From an uncultured Gemella sp. (GTDB taxonomy: Bacteria; Bacillota; Bacilli; Staphylococcales; Gemellaceae), in contig CALHQV010000132.1 in NCBI GenBank assembly GCA_938038035.1, positions 1-64,000 on the forward strand: DNA of 64,000 bases, in the 5' to 3' direction. Below the pieces are notes generated by a model. It saw only the letters and a list, made by a program, of their open reading frames with translations. It had not been told where the DNA came from and did no database searches. A program made the translations under genes and the position numbers. Position 1 is the stretch's first letter; each line of letters opens with the position of its first letter. Positions 44,258-52,658 of the stretch are shown here, piece by piece.

Positions 44258-46654
44258 ATGACTGAACAAATTGAAACAGTCTATAACGAAAACGATATAC
44301 GGTTAATTGGTGCGACCGCCTTTAATCCGTTTAGTGAATACACTTCATCGTCACGTGGTCAAATGCAGGCAAATGCCATTTCACAACACTATGTGATTAG
44401 TGGGTGTAAGCCGAATATGATTCAAACTGGTGCGGATATAGAGTACGGTAGATTCTCTAATTCCATTACCACACCCCATAACATGGTAGTATTTTCGATT
44501 GTAAACCGTTATATTCCGTCCCAACATAACGGCATTCAATTGAATCCACAACAGATTGTTATATACCAAACATTCGATGAAGGTTCTCGTCCATTATTTG
44601 GTATTATTGACATTAATCGTTTTAGTTCATCACATCCTAAGTTTGGTTTTGAATATAAACCAACTGAAGAAGCACAAAATATCCGTGTCGGTAACAGTAT
44701 TCCAAAAGGAACAGTATTATACGATACACCTGCAAAAGATAAACATGGTTTGTATTCACCAGGTATTGATTTAAATACTTTGTATTCTTCTTTAGAAGGT
44801 ACGATTGAAGACTCGATTCTGATTGCCAAAGATGTTGCACCATTACTTAAAACTAAAACATTTACCACACGTGTATTTGAATTAGGTGAAAAAGAATTCC
44901 CATTGAATTTGTATGGTGATGATGACAACTATAAAGTCATGCCAGATATCGGTGAATACTGTATTCCTACAGGTCAAGCCTATTCTGGTATTGTCATGGC
45001 AAAACGTGAATATCGTCCTGACCTTTTGCCTATCATGTTTACGAAGAAATCTACACGGATTTTTGATTCAGTGACAGACGTACCACTAGATGGTAATGGT
45101 CAAGAAGCTCGTGTAATTGATATCATTGTATACAAACAACCTAAAACCAATACAGCAGTAGCACCTAAAGTCATGGAACAATTAGATAAGTATGCAAATG
45201 CTTATCGTGATTTTTGCGAACGTATTGTTAATGAATATCGTAAAATCATGGCTAAGACCAATGGTAATGCAGAGTTTACAGATGACTTTGATCAATTGAT
45301 TAAACACTGTATGGCTATTACCAATGAACCAACAAGTGATGAACGTACTCGTAATGTACCTATCCAGAAAGTTTCAAACTTCAATCGTAAGTTAGATGAC
45401 ATTACCATTATCGTAACAACCGAGTATACTAAAGAAGTAGGCCCAGGTTTTAAAATCACAGGCTTGCATGGTAACAAAGGTGTAATCGCCGATGTGGTGA
45501 CAGTAGAACCCTCTCAAATGCCTTACGATCCTATTACAGGTATTCGTGCAGATATTTGTATTGGTGTAAACTCTACCTTTAACCGAATGAACCAAGGTCA
45601 AACTTACGAGGTTAGCTTAAAAGCTGCCATGTTGGAATTGAAACAATGGGTATGTAATACAGTTAATCTAAATGAGTCTACGCCTAATCTACGTGATAAA
45701 GTGATTCGATTACCACGTGATGTACTTGAACCTATCTTTGCACGTCTGGAAAGATTTTACGAAATCTGTTCAAACAAACATTACGATTTCTATAAATCAA
45801 TGTCCTTCCAAGAAAAGACAGTAGATTTGTACCACATGATTCACGAGACACCAATTATCTGGATGCCTCATGGTAATAATCGTCGTATGTTACATGTATT
45901 TAAAGCATTAAAAGAAGAAGGTTTCTTATCAGACCCAAACTGCTTAAGATTCTGGAATCCTTACAAACAATGTTTTGAAGATACTGCAACACCACAGCGT
46001 ATTGGTCCACAATACTATATCTGTCTTGAAAAGATTGGTGATGATGCCGCAGCAGTATCCACAGCAGCAACACAACCTAATGGTATTATTGTCCCATTAA
46101 CCTCTAAAGATAAGACTACTCAACAAATCCGTAAACAGGCTACTAAATTCCCAGGTGAGTCTGAAGGTCGTTTGTTAGTAGGTAGTGGTCCTTCTGGTTT
46201 AGCAGCAGTCCTACATGACCGTTCTAATAACCCAGAAACTGTTGATAAAATCTTAACAACGATTTATACGACAGACAGACCAACAGATATCGACGATGTC
46301 ATTAATCCTAATGAGATTAATATTGGTGCAAATAGACCATTACAAATTCTTCGACATTTTATCCAAACAAATGGTACGAAGATGGTGTATGCTGAATTTG
46401 ACCCAAGTCAACAAGTATTGTCTAAAATCGATCCTATTACAGGTGCAATCTGTATGGAAATTGATGAGAGTGAAGATGAACAGCCTAAAGTTAAGACTGG
46501 TAGAAATCAGAACAATCAACAAAACGATGACGATGATAAAGAAGTAGACTTAGATGGACCATCGGATGAATCATCAGACAATCCAGATGAGCAAGATGTG
46601 CAATATGAATCTGGTTCTAATGATGAGGAAAACAACGACAACGACAATGACTAA
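44258..46654 (+). CDS. RNA polymerase beta subunit, C-terminal part
   Basis: A 798-residue fragment of the beta subunit of a multi-subunit RNA polymerase. Diagnostic motifs are KITGLHGNKGVIADV (399-413), equivalent to bacterial GRHGNKGV with the Lys near the active site, and MPYDPITGIRADICIG followed by FNRMNQGQ (421-448), equivalent to MPF..DG...D...N..G.PSRMNIGQ. The final 60 or so residues are an acidic, Asp/Glu/Asn-rich low-complexity tail absent from bacterial beta. The beta N-terminal part is not in this window. It is followed at 69 nt by the beta' C-terminal gene, the order of phiKZ gp71-73 and gp74, supporting the non-virion enzyme. Start behind AAAAGGAAACCAAA. Confidence 0.92.
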   Translation: MTEQIETVYNENDIRLIGATAFNPFSEYTSSSRGQMQANAISQHYVISGCKPNMIQTGADIEYGRFSNSITTPHNMVVFSIVNRYIPSQHNGIQLNPQQIVIYQTFDEGSRPLFGIIDINRFSSSHPKFGFEYKPTEEAQNIRVGNSIPKGTVLYDTPAKDKHGLYSPGIDLNTLYSSLEGTIEDSILIAKDVAPLLKTKTFTTRVFELGEKEFPLNLYGDDDNYKVMPDIGEYCIPTGQAYSGIVMAKREYRPDLLPIMFTKKSTRIFDSVTDVPLDGNGQEARVIDIIVYKQPKTNTAVAPKVMEQLDKYANAYRDFCERIVNEYRKIMAKTNGNAEFTDDFDQLIKHCMAITNEPTSDERTRNVPIQKVSNFNRKLDDITIIVTTEYTKEVGPGFKITGLHGNKGVIADVVTVEPSQMPYDPITGIRADICIGVNSTFNRMNQGQTYEVSLKAAMLELKQWVCNTVNLNESTPNLRDKVIRLPRDVLEPIFARLERFYEICSNKHYDFYKSMSFQEKTVDLYHMIHETPIIWMPHGNNRRMLHVFKALKEEGFLSDPNCLRFWNPYKQCFEDTATPQRIGPQYYICLEKIGDDAAAVSTAATQPNGIIVPLTSKDKTTQQIRKQATKFPGESEGRLLVGSGPSGLAAVLHDRSNNPETVDKILTTIYTTDRPTDIDDVINPNEINIGANRPLQILRHFIQTNGTKMVYAEFDPSQQVLSKIDPITGAICMEIDESEDEQPKVKTGRNQNNQQNDDDDKEVDLDGPSDESSDNPDEQDVQYESGSNDEENNDNDND

Positions 46655-46663
46655 AAAATGAAT

Positions 46664-46702
46664 AATAGGTCTGATATATACTATTAATATGTTGGACCTA
46701 TT
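46664..46702 (+). terminator. Hairpin between RNA polymerase beta C and beta' C genes
   Basis: AATAGGTC/GACCTATT (46664-46671 with 46695-46702) form an 8-bp stem with a 23-nt loop, followed by GTTTTATAA. It could modulate the relative amounts of the two subunits. Confidence 0.55.
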
Positions 46703-46722
46703 GTTTTATAAAGGAAAACAAC

Positions 46723-48813
46723 ATGCAATTAGCTGCAAGGAAAATACTAGATGCAAGTCCTATCGATGTATTGGAGAACTTTGTCGGTAAGTTTAAACTA
46801 CAGTTTGACGACGGTGAAGTAATCGATACAACAGGGACACAAGTTGCAATCTCACGATACGGATGGGAAATCATTAAAAAGTTTCCCAATGTCCCAATCA
46901 CTAAAGAGCATTTTATTTCATCTTACATGAAAGACGAACTCTCTTTTACACCTACGTCGTTTCGTTTATTTCTTTCTAAGATTGTAAACAGTGTATTTGA
47001 TATCTATCCAATGGATACCAATGAGAAAGCATGGGCTTTGCAATCTGAAGTATGGGAAGAATACATGAGGGCATTTAACGATATCTTTAATGATGTACAA
47101 ATTCATCGTGCAAAATACCATATGTCGATGAATATTGAAGACATCTTAGATATCGAATTTGACCCTGAGATTATTAAGATTAAGAAGGATTATCCAGTTA
47201 ATGCAAATACGGTAAAAGATCCACATTACATTGCCAGTATTTATAAGCGCAAACAAAAGGTAATGACTTCAGAAAAACACAAGTACAATAACATTTCCAT
47301 CATGATGCGTTCAAGTGTGATTAAGATTCCACAATTGATGCAATGTTTTGGCCCCCGTGGTTCTGTGACAGATATTAACTCTGATATCTTTAACGAACCT
47401 ATTCAGGATGGTTATATGGACGGCTTCCACAGAATGTACGATAGATTAATTGAATCACGTACAGCAGCAATGTCTCTGAATAATCAATCTGCTCCATTGA
47501 AGTTTACAGAGTATTTTTCTCGACGTGTACAATTCATTGGCATGGAATTGAGAAATCTACACTTTGGTGACTGTGGTTCTGAATATTATTTTGAATTCCA
47601 GGTACGAGACAATCGAGATGGCTATGTGATTTCAGATTTGGAATTCCTAGAAGGTATGTATTATGTTGCTGAAGAAGTAGAAGTAAACGGTAAATTAGAA
47701 CCTATCTTAAAACCTATTAAGAAAACAGACCACCATTTAATTGGTAAACGAATTAAAGTAAGAACCATCTTTGGTTGTCAGCATTCTGACCCACAAGGTG
47801 TATGTTCTACTTGTTTTGGTCAAGCGTCCCGCAGTGTACCAAAATATCGTAATGTAGGACACTTTGCCATTATTTCGTTTACACAAATTATCACGCAGTT
47901 GGTATTGTCTACAAAACACCATACTTCATCAGCTATTGGTGCTTTGATTGAATTGACTGACCATGTACAGAAATTCATGAAGTTAATGAAAGACGGTTTA
48001 GCTACTGGTCTGAAAGACGATATCAAGAAGAACTTTACTTCTATTAGGTTGGTCATTTCCGAAGAAGCTATTGATGGTATTTCAGATATCAGTAATGTAC
48101 GTGATGTAGGTGTATTGTCAGCAAGACGTACTTCACACATCAATCGTATTAAACTTTTGTTTACTGCAAAGGATGGTTCTGTAACTGAAGAAATTGTCGA
48201 TGTTGTTCCTATTACAGATGTAGGTTATCTGTCTATGGAAACACTGAAGTACATGAAAGACAATGGTTGGACAATTACAGATGATGGTATGGTAGAAATT
48301 GAGATGATTGATTTTGATACCAATCGACCTATTGTTGAAATCACTCCTAAACAATCCGATATGTATAAATATGCAAAAGGATTGGAAAAGATGATTAAGT
48401 CTTCAGTTAAGGAAATCAAACAACGTGCTGTATCAGTAACACCTGAGATGTTCTTAATGGAGTTATCAGATGCAGTAAATAGTAAGTTAGGAATCAATCT
48501 ATCCATTCTTCAGGTATTAGCATATACTATGTTAGGTACGGATATTGTGAATAAAGACTTCTCACTACCTAAGCCACACACAGGTCACGGCGTGGGTACG
48601 ATGGACCAATTGATTTGGGGTCGTAGCTTATCTGGTGCTCTTTCTTATGAAAAACAAGGTAGAACACTGGCAAGTCCTAATTCCTATATCTATACCAATA
48701 GGTCAGATTGTCCTATGGATGAATTCTTTGTTCCAGAACAAATGAACTTAGAATACTTTAATCTATTAGAGCAACCTGAATATACCTATAGTGATTTAAT
48801 AAATAAACGTTAA
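46723..48813 (+). CDS. RNA polymerase beta' subunit, C-terminal part
   Basis: A 696-residue fragment of beta'. GPRGSVTDI (210-218) matches the bacterial GARGS segment preceding the bridge helix. EYFSRRVQFIGMELRN (263-278) covers the bridge helix/trigger loop area. A second zinc site is formed by Cys284, Cys352, Cys361 and Cys364 (GVCSTCFG). FTQIITQLVLSTKHH (386-400) corresponds to the conserved GEPGTQLTMRTFH segment. It completes the beta' chain begun at 32555-34090. It would assemble with the beta pieces into the phage enzyme. Start behind AAAGGAAAACAAC. Hairpin at 48819-48846 follows. Confidence 0.92.
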   Translation: MQLAARKILDASPIDVLENFVGKFKLQFDDGEVIDTTGTQVAISRYGWEIIKKFPNVPITKEHFISSYMKDELSFTPTSFRLFLSKIVNSVFDIYPMDTNEKAWALQSEVWEEYMRAFNDIFNDVQIHRAKYHMSMNIEDILDIEFDPEIIKIKKDYPVNANTVKDPHYIASIYKRKQKVMTSEKHKYNNISIMMRSSVIKIPQLMQCFGPRGSVTDINSDIFNEPIQDGYMDGFHRMYDRLIESRTAAMSLNNQSAPLKFTEYFSRRVQFIGMELRNLHFGDCGSEYYFEFQVRDNRDGYVISDLEFLEGMYYVAEEVEVNGKLEPILKPIKKTDHHLIGKRIKVRTIFGCQHSDPQGVCSTCFGQASRSVPKYRNVGHFAIISFTQIITQLVLSTKHHTSSAIGALIELTDHVQKFMKLMKDGLATGLKDDIKKNFTSIRLVISEEAIDGISDISNVRDVGVLSARRTSHINRIKLLFTAKDGSVTEEIVDVVPITDVGYLSMETLKYMKDNGWTITDDGMVEIEMIDFDTNRPIVEITPKQSDMYKYAKGLEKMIKSSVKEIKQRAVSVTPEMFLMELSDAVNSKLGINLSILQVLAYTMLGTDIVNKDFSLPKPHTGHGVGTMDQLIWGRSLSGALSYEKQGRTLASPNSYIYTNRSDCPMDEFFVPEQMNLEYFNLLEQPEYTYSDLINKR

Positions 48814-48818
48814 GATAA

Positions 48819-48846
48819 CACCACCCCTTCCTCCATAGGGGTGGTG
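48819..48846 (+). terminator. Hairpin terminator
   Basis: A G+C-rich 9-bp stem CACCACCCC (48819-48827) with 48838-48846 follows the beta' gene. Confidence 0.75.
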
Positions 48847-48873
48847 GTTATACACCCTTATGGAGAATAACAC

Positions 48874-50439
48874 ATGACAGCAATGAAGATTGAAGTCTAT
48901 CCATTACAGGTTATTATATATCCTCGTAATCAGGATGACAATAACCAAGTTCGCGCATTTGCAAGAAACTACTTGCGCTGGAGCGAATATTACGATAAAA
49001 GACAAAGAAAGAAAGTGCGTGTGCCCATGGCTGGGTATGTATTTTTTACTAACGATAGACGTGAAGTAAGAATCATGCGTACTATGTTAAATGATTTAAT
49101 TGGTCACTTGAAAATGTTCCGGTATAAAGAAGGAATAGATTTTCAATTGGAGTATAAAGATATTGACAATATTGTGGATGATTACTATCCTACTATTAAA
49201 GAAGGATGGTCTCCACGTGGCGAACAGCAAGACGTGATTGATTTTTTGTTAGGTTTTGATTCAGGTTGTGTATTAGGACACCTGCAAACAGGACAAGGTA
49301 AAAGTCTTATTTCAATGTTTGTTATTGAAAAGATGGAAGAAAGATTTGTCGGTATCATGAGGCCACAATACTTAGGTAAAAACCAAGACAGTGGTTGGAT
49401 TAAAGACTTTTATAAGACTTACGATATTGATTTAAAGAAAGATTTAATCCGTATTCAAGGTTCAGATGAATTGAAATCATTTATCAATATTTGTTTAGCA
49501 GAAAATAGAAACCCTTATAAAGCTGTTTTGATTTCTTCTAAGACTCTAATGAATTTTATTAAATATTACGAGGAATATAGTTTAGAAGAATTTAAAGACT
49601 TAGGGTTTAACTGTACACCACAGGAATTTCCAAAACTATTAGGTGTAAATGATTTAGTAATTGACGAGGCTCATTTTGACCATCACTTAAACTGTAAGTT
49701 TGTTTCTTATTTAGGTGCTAAAAGAGTATTTGGTTTATCAGCCACACCAGTGGCAGATGATAAATTTGTAGACAGAATGTCAAAACTACTCTTTCCAATA
49801 GAAAGACGTTATGTACAAAAAGTACATGTATCTTATATTCAACCATTAGCATTTAAGTATAAACTAGGTAGTTTAAATGGTATTCGTACCGAAGGTTTTA
49901 GAGGATATTCTCAAACTGCTTTTGAGAAATCACTCATGAAAAAGAAAACATTATTGAAGCAATATTATAACATGATTGTTTCAATTATTGAAGACATTCA
50001 TTTTCCTAAATACGAAATTAATCCAAATTTTAAATTACTGATTACAGTAGGTACGATTAAGATGGCAAAAGACTTATCTAAGTATCTAGCTGAATTATAC
50101 CCTAATAAGAAAGTAACCAGTTACGTTGAAGATGATACAGTAGATAACTTATATACGAGTGATATTTGTGTATCTACAGTATTAGGGGCAGGTACTGGAC
50201 ACGATATTCCAGAACTGGCTACCGTTATCATGACTAATGCTATTAACTCTACACAAACTAATCTACAGATTGCCGGTCGTTTACGTAAACTACCAGAAGA
50301 TGTAGAGCATAGTTTCGTTTATTTAGTCTGTGATAATATTCCATCCCACCGTAATTATGATATAGCCAAAAGAACCCGTATCTTTAAAGGCAAAATGCAC
50401 CCTGTGAAAGATATAAGTTATGACAACATTTTAACATAA
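48874..50439 (+). CDS. SF2 DEAH-box helicase (UvsW-like)
   Basis: A 521-residue superfamily 2 helicase. Walker A is QTGQGKS (138-144), motif II is DEAH (264-267), motif III is LSATP (288-292), and motif VI appears as QIAGRLRKL near residue 470. The N-terminal 110 residues would hold a DNA-binding extension, as in T4 UvsW. It probably remodels branched replication intermediates or drives recombination-dependent replication. No nuclease domain is visible. It starts behind GGAGAATAACAC, directly after the RNA polymerase genes. Confidence 0.85.
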   Translation: MTAMKIEVYPLQVIIYPRNQDDNNQVRAFARNYLRWSEYYDKRQRKKVRVPMAGYVFFTNDRREVRIMRTMLNDLIGHLKMFRYKEGIDFQLEYKDIDNIVDDYYPTIKEGWSPRGEQQDVIDFLLGFDSGCVLGHLQTGQGKSLISMFVIEKMEERFVGIMRPQYLGKNQDSGWIKDFYKTYDIDLKKDLIRIQGSDELKSFINICLAENRNPYKAVLISSKTLMNFIKYYEEYSLEEFKDLGFNCTPQEFPKLLGVNDLVIDEAHFDHHLNCKFVSYLGAKRVFGLSATPVADDKFVDRMSKLLFPIERRYVQKVHVSYIQPLAFKYKLGSLNGIRTEGFRGYSQTAFEKSLMKKKTLLKQYYNMIVSIIEDIHFPKYEINPNFKLLITVGTIKMAKDLSKYLAELYPNKKVTSYVEDDTVDNLYTSDICVSTVLGAGTGHDIPELATVIMTNAINSTQTNLQIAGRLRKLPEDVEHSFVYLVCDNIPSHRNYDIAKRTRIFKGKMHPVKDISYDNILT

Positions 50440-50530
50440 CTTACGATACGAAGTATCTAAGTCGCCTTTCAGGTAACTTATGATACTTTGTGTCTAAGTC
50501 GTCTGAATTATAGAATAGTTCAGGTAACTT
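50440..50530 (+). repeat. Two tandem copies of the two-hairpin RNA element (copies 2 and 3)
   Basis: Copy 2: hairpin ACTTA/GATAC with GTATC/TAAGT (50450-50462 region), core CTAAGTCGCCT (50457-50467), then a minimal second hairpin CCT-TTC-AGG. Copy 3 follows directly: a hairpin in which the inner stem is GATAC with GTGTC, core CTAAGTCGTCT (50494-50504), then a 10-bp second hairpin with loop AGA. Both copies end in AGGTAACTTA. Stem bases differ between copies in ways that keep pairing. Confidence 0.8.
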
Positions 50531-50554
50531 ACATCTAACCAAGGGAATCGACAA

Positions 50555-51037
50555 ATGTTACTTACTCAAAAAACTATAGGGAAATTTAAAGTGAAACAAC
50601 CTAAAAAAGAAATTCCAGTTTTTCGCAATATTGATAAACGTATCTCTCCTACAATTGATATGCTATACCAAATTAGTGAAAATGGTGAACTTTTTGTGAC
50701 CGGTAAATCTTACCGTGGAAACAAAATGCCTTATGATAAACAAATCCGTATTTATGTTTACCATAGTCTAGCAATGACACCTATTCCTATTCGTACTTCA
50801 TTTAAGCATTTTAATTCAGTGGTAGATATTTACGAAGACCATGAAAAAGGTATTGAGTTTACAGATATCTATATTGCACGTAGTAATACCTATGTCGATT
50901 ATATGGCAATGGGCAAAATGATTGGTGTTTGTGCAAAACAAATTAACCAGATTTTGAAAATCAACAATTGCTCTAACCAAAGAATTAAAGATACAGTTTC
51001 TGTATTAGTAGACAAATTACAAAAAGCACTTCGATAA
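50555..51037 (+). CDS. Unknown protein (160 aa)
   Basis: A 160-residue basic protein that I do not recognise. The first 55 residues are Lys-rich. A central beta-type part (QIRIYVYHSLAMTPIPIRT) is followed by a helical C-terminus containing GKMIGVCAKQINQILKINN, which could be a helix-turn-helix. It starts behind AAGGGAATCGAC, downstream of two copies of the hairpin element, which thus form its 5' UTR or the end of the helicase transcript. Possibly DNA-binding. Confidence 0.5.
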   Translation: MLLTQKTIGKFKVKQPKKEIPVFRNIDKRISPTIDMLYQISENGELFVTGKSYRGNKMPYDKQIRIYVYHSLAMTPIPIRTSFKHFNSVVDIYEDHEKGIEFTDIYIARSNTYVDYMAMGKMIGVCAKQINQILKINNCSNQRIKDTVSVLVDKLQKALR

Positions 51038-51045
51038 AAAGACTA

Positions 51046-51080
51046 TACTACTAGACTACCTATTGGGTAGTCTAGTAGTA
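51046..51080 (+). terminator. Hairpin terminator
   Basis: A perfect 15-bp stem (51046-51060 with 51066-51080) follows the 160-residue gene. Confidence 0.85.
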
Positions 51081-51099
51081 ATAGCATTATGTTTATTTT

Positions 51100-51145
51100 T
51101 AGTGTTTTATACCTAAGTCGCCTAAATTATAACATAATTTAAACA
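51100..51145 (+). repeat. Degenerate copy 4 of the two-hairpin RNA element
   Basis: Core CTAAGTCGCCT is intact (51113-51123), preceded by a weak GTGT/ATAC hairpin and followed by TAAATTAT/ATAATTTA (51123-51130 with 51134-51141). The outer ACTTA arm and the closing AGG are lost, so this looks like a decayed copy. Confidence 0.65.
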
Positions 51146-51162
51146 CATATTATTTAAGTGGT

Positions 51163-51193
51163 AATAGAGAAAGAGTTAAACTCTTTCTCTATT
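51163..51193 (+). terminator. Hairpin
   Basis: A perfect 14-bp stem (51163-51176 with 51180-51193), T-rich afterwards, in the region between the 160-residue and 50-residue genes. Confidence 0.75.
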
Positions 51194-51214
51194 TAATTTT
51201 ATCAATAACATAAA

Positions 51215-51266
51215 ACGACAATCCTCTACTCCTGTTGTAGCAGGAGTAGAGGGTTATACATGTCGT
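51215..51266 (+). promoter_or_regulatory. Compound hairpin upstream of the 50-aa gene
   Basis: CCTCTACTCCTG (51223-51234) pairs with 51241-51252, and the flanks ACGACA (51215-51220) and TGTCGT (51261-51266) pair outside it. The structure ends 19 nt before the ATG at 51285, so it would lie in the 5' leader or be a terminator just before a promoter. Confidence 0.55.
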
Positions 51267-51284
51267 AGAAAGGATGTAATATAA

Positions 51285-51437
51285 ATGGATTCAAGTTATC
51301 AGATTCAAGTACTTCAAATTAAGAAGATGCTTGGTGAAATAACCCAAGAAGAAAATGAGTGGTTAGAATCAGCTTTAGCTGCCGAAAACCAAACATTAGA
51401 TTCTTGGGCTAACAACAATTATTACCGACCACACTAA
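51285..51437 (+). CDS. Small acidic protein (50 aa)
   Basis: A 50-residue protein beginning MDSSYQIQVLQIKKML, predicted as two short helices with Gln/Glu/Asn-rich composition. The ATG follows AGAAAGGATGTAATATAA, a good ribosome site. A terminator follows at 51463-51497. The strong signals on both sides support a real gene despite its size. Function unknown; small early phage proteins often act on host targets. Confidence 0.6.
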   Translation: MDSSYQIQVLQIKKMLGEITQEENEWLESALAAENQTLDSWANNNYYRPH

Positions 51438-51462
51438 AAGTAATGATTGTTATCACAAATGC

Positions 51463-51497
51463 AAAGAAAGACAGTGTTACTAGCATTGTCTTTCTTT
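51463..51497 (+). terminator. Hairpin terminator
   Basis: A 14-bp stem with one G-U pair (51463-51476 with 51484-51497), ending in TTTCTTTTTT, a classical intrinsic terminator. Confidence 0.85.
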
Positions 51498-51580
51498 TTT
51501 CCTTTCATAGTAAAGGAGTTAAAGAATTAATTAATATTAAATTGATAATTGTCTCTTAATCTTTTATAAAGGAAACTAAC

Positions 51581-51847
51581 ATGAGTAATTATACTTTAGA
51601 AAATTTCGTATTAACTGACGTAGAAAAAGAATACGTTAAAATGTACGATGGGTTTGATTTCTGGTACGCTTATACTGACGACAGTAGCGTGTATCGTGAA
51701 GCTGAAAAACGACATCTTGAATTACAAGAACAAGGTGATGAAATGATTGCTGATAAATCTCGTTTGAAGTTTATCAATGAGAATACACGTAATCTTCTTC
51801 GCAAGTTGGAAAACCAGTTGAAAGACCAAGAAAAAGATAAACAATAA
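51581..51847 (+). CDS. Small charged helical protein (88 aa)
   Basis: An 88-residue protein, acidic and aromatic in the first half (DGFDFWYAYTDD) and helical and charged in the second, which could form a short coiled coil. Start behind AAAGGAAACTAAC. It is flanked by terminators, so it is expressed alone. No family recognised. Confidence 0.55.
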   Translation: MSNYTLENFVLTDVEKEYVKMYDGFDFWYAYTDDSSVYREAEKRHLELQEQGDEMIADKSRLKFINENTRNLLRKLENQLKDQEKDKQ

Positions 51848-51856
51848 ATACAGATA

Positions 51857-51886
51857 ATAGACTAGGATATTATTACCCTAGTCTAT
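51857..51886 (+). terminator. Hairpin terminator
   Basis: ATAGACTAGG (51857-51866) pairs with CCTAGTCTAT (51877-51886), followed by a T-run. The stem sequence recurs at 52659-52690. Confidence 0.85.
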
Positions 51887-51911
51887 TTTTTTAGTCTAAT
51901 ATATTTTATTT

Positions 51912-51958
51912 TATTTCAAACCTATACTACTATAGTGGAAAGAGAGGAAACTTTCCAC
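51912..51958 (+). promoter_or_regulatory. Promoter motif with 5' stem-loop, copy 3
   Basis: TTTCAAACCTATACTA (51914-51929) is followed by a 9-bp hairpin AGTGGAAAG/CTTTCCACT (about 51933-51958). The arrangement is that of the sites near 15018 and 17178. It drives the 217-residue metallopeptidase-like gene. Confidence 0.65.
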
Positions 51959-51991
51959 TTTAATTCTTTTAACAATTTAAGGAGTATTACT

Positions 51992-52645
51992 ATGGCTATC
52001 AAATTTAATTTTAATTACACTGAAGAAATGTTTAAAAATCTTAACGTAGAAGTGGACCGTCAAAAATGGTTTCAAAAACGTTATGGCGGTAAACATACTT
52101 CCATCTTCAATTCTGATTCTGAACATCAATTGATGAGAAACTACCATATCCAAGGCGCATACCTTGCTGACAAAGACAAGGTAATTATTAAGCATTTAAA
52201 CCCTACACTCAAAGCATTCTTTGCACTGTGTAGTATTTTCTCTAAACAATTACGTCATCAATTTAAAGCAATGTTAGATGTAGATAAGAACATTCTCCCA
52301 CACGAATTACTCCATGTGATTCAATTCCGTAACTTTTATCTAGACGGACGTACCATCCGTGAAGTTAATACAGAATTAGGTGGGTTGTATTTTGCTACAC
52401 CAGAAAAACAAAAACTACTGGAAAAACTCGAACAAGTGCAATACGAAGCCGAAATCGATGCTTACTGCTTTGATGTCGTTCGTTTAGGTGTAGGTACTAC
52501 AGACGATATTGCTAACGTACTAGCAACAATGTACCCAGTAGCTTTGAAAGTCTGCAAAGACACTGCTGAAATTAAAGCAGATGCAGATGAGCGTTTAGAG
52601 TACATTCGTGAAAACTTCCATATGTTCAAACCTATTATGGGTTAA
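51992..52645 (+). CDS. Putative zinc metallopeptidase (HELLH, 217 aa)
   Basis: A 217-residue protein with HELLH at 104-108, the gluzincin zinc site, and YEAEIDAY at 151-158, which could supply the third ligand (Glu). Flanking helices fit a small ImmA/SprT-like zincin fold. The frame opens at a GTG at 51935, but TTAAGGAGTATTACT precedes the ATG at 51992, which I use. It lies alone between a promoter cassette and a terminator. It might cleave a host or phage protein early in infection. Catalytic activity is inferred from the motif only. Confidence 0.6.
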   Translation: MAIKFNFNYTEEMFKNLNVEVDRQKWFQKRYGGKHTSIFNSDSEHQLMRNYHIQGAYLADKDKVIIKHLNPTLKAFFALCSIFSKQLRHQFKAMLDVDKNILPHELLHVIQFRNFYLDGRTIREVNTELGGLYFATPEKQKLLEKLEQVQYEAEIDAYCFDVVRLGVGTTDDIANVLATMYPVALKVCKDTAEIKADADERLEYIRENFHMFKPIMG

Positions 52646-52658
52646 CATAAGGAAAGTA

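Noticed and set aside
50440..50530. Resemblance of TCGTCTGAA and TCGCCTGAA in the hairpin element to Neisseriaceae DNA uptake sequences
   Set aside because: Only three short sites with different sequences are seen, and the compensating changes show that RNA pairing is conserved and not the 10-12 base uptake word. It is weak evidence for a host and I do not use it.
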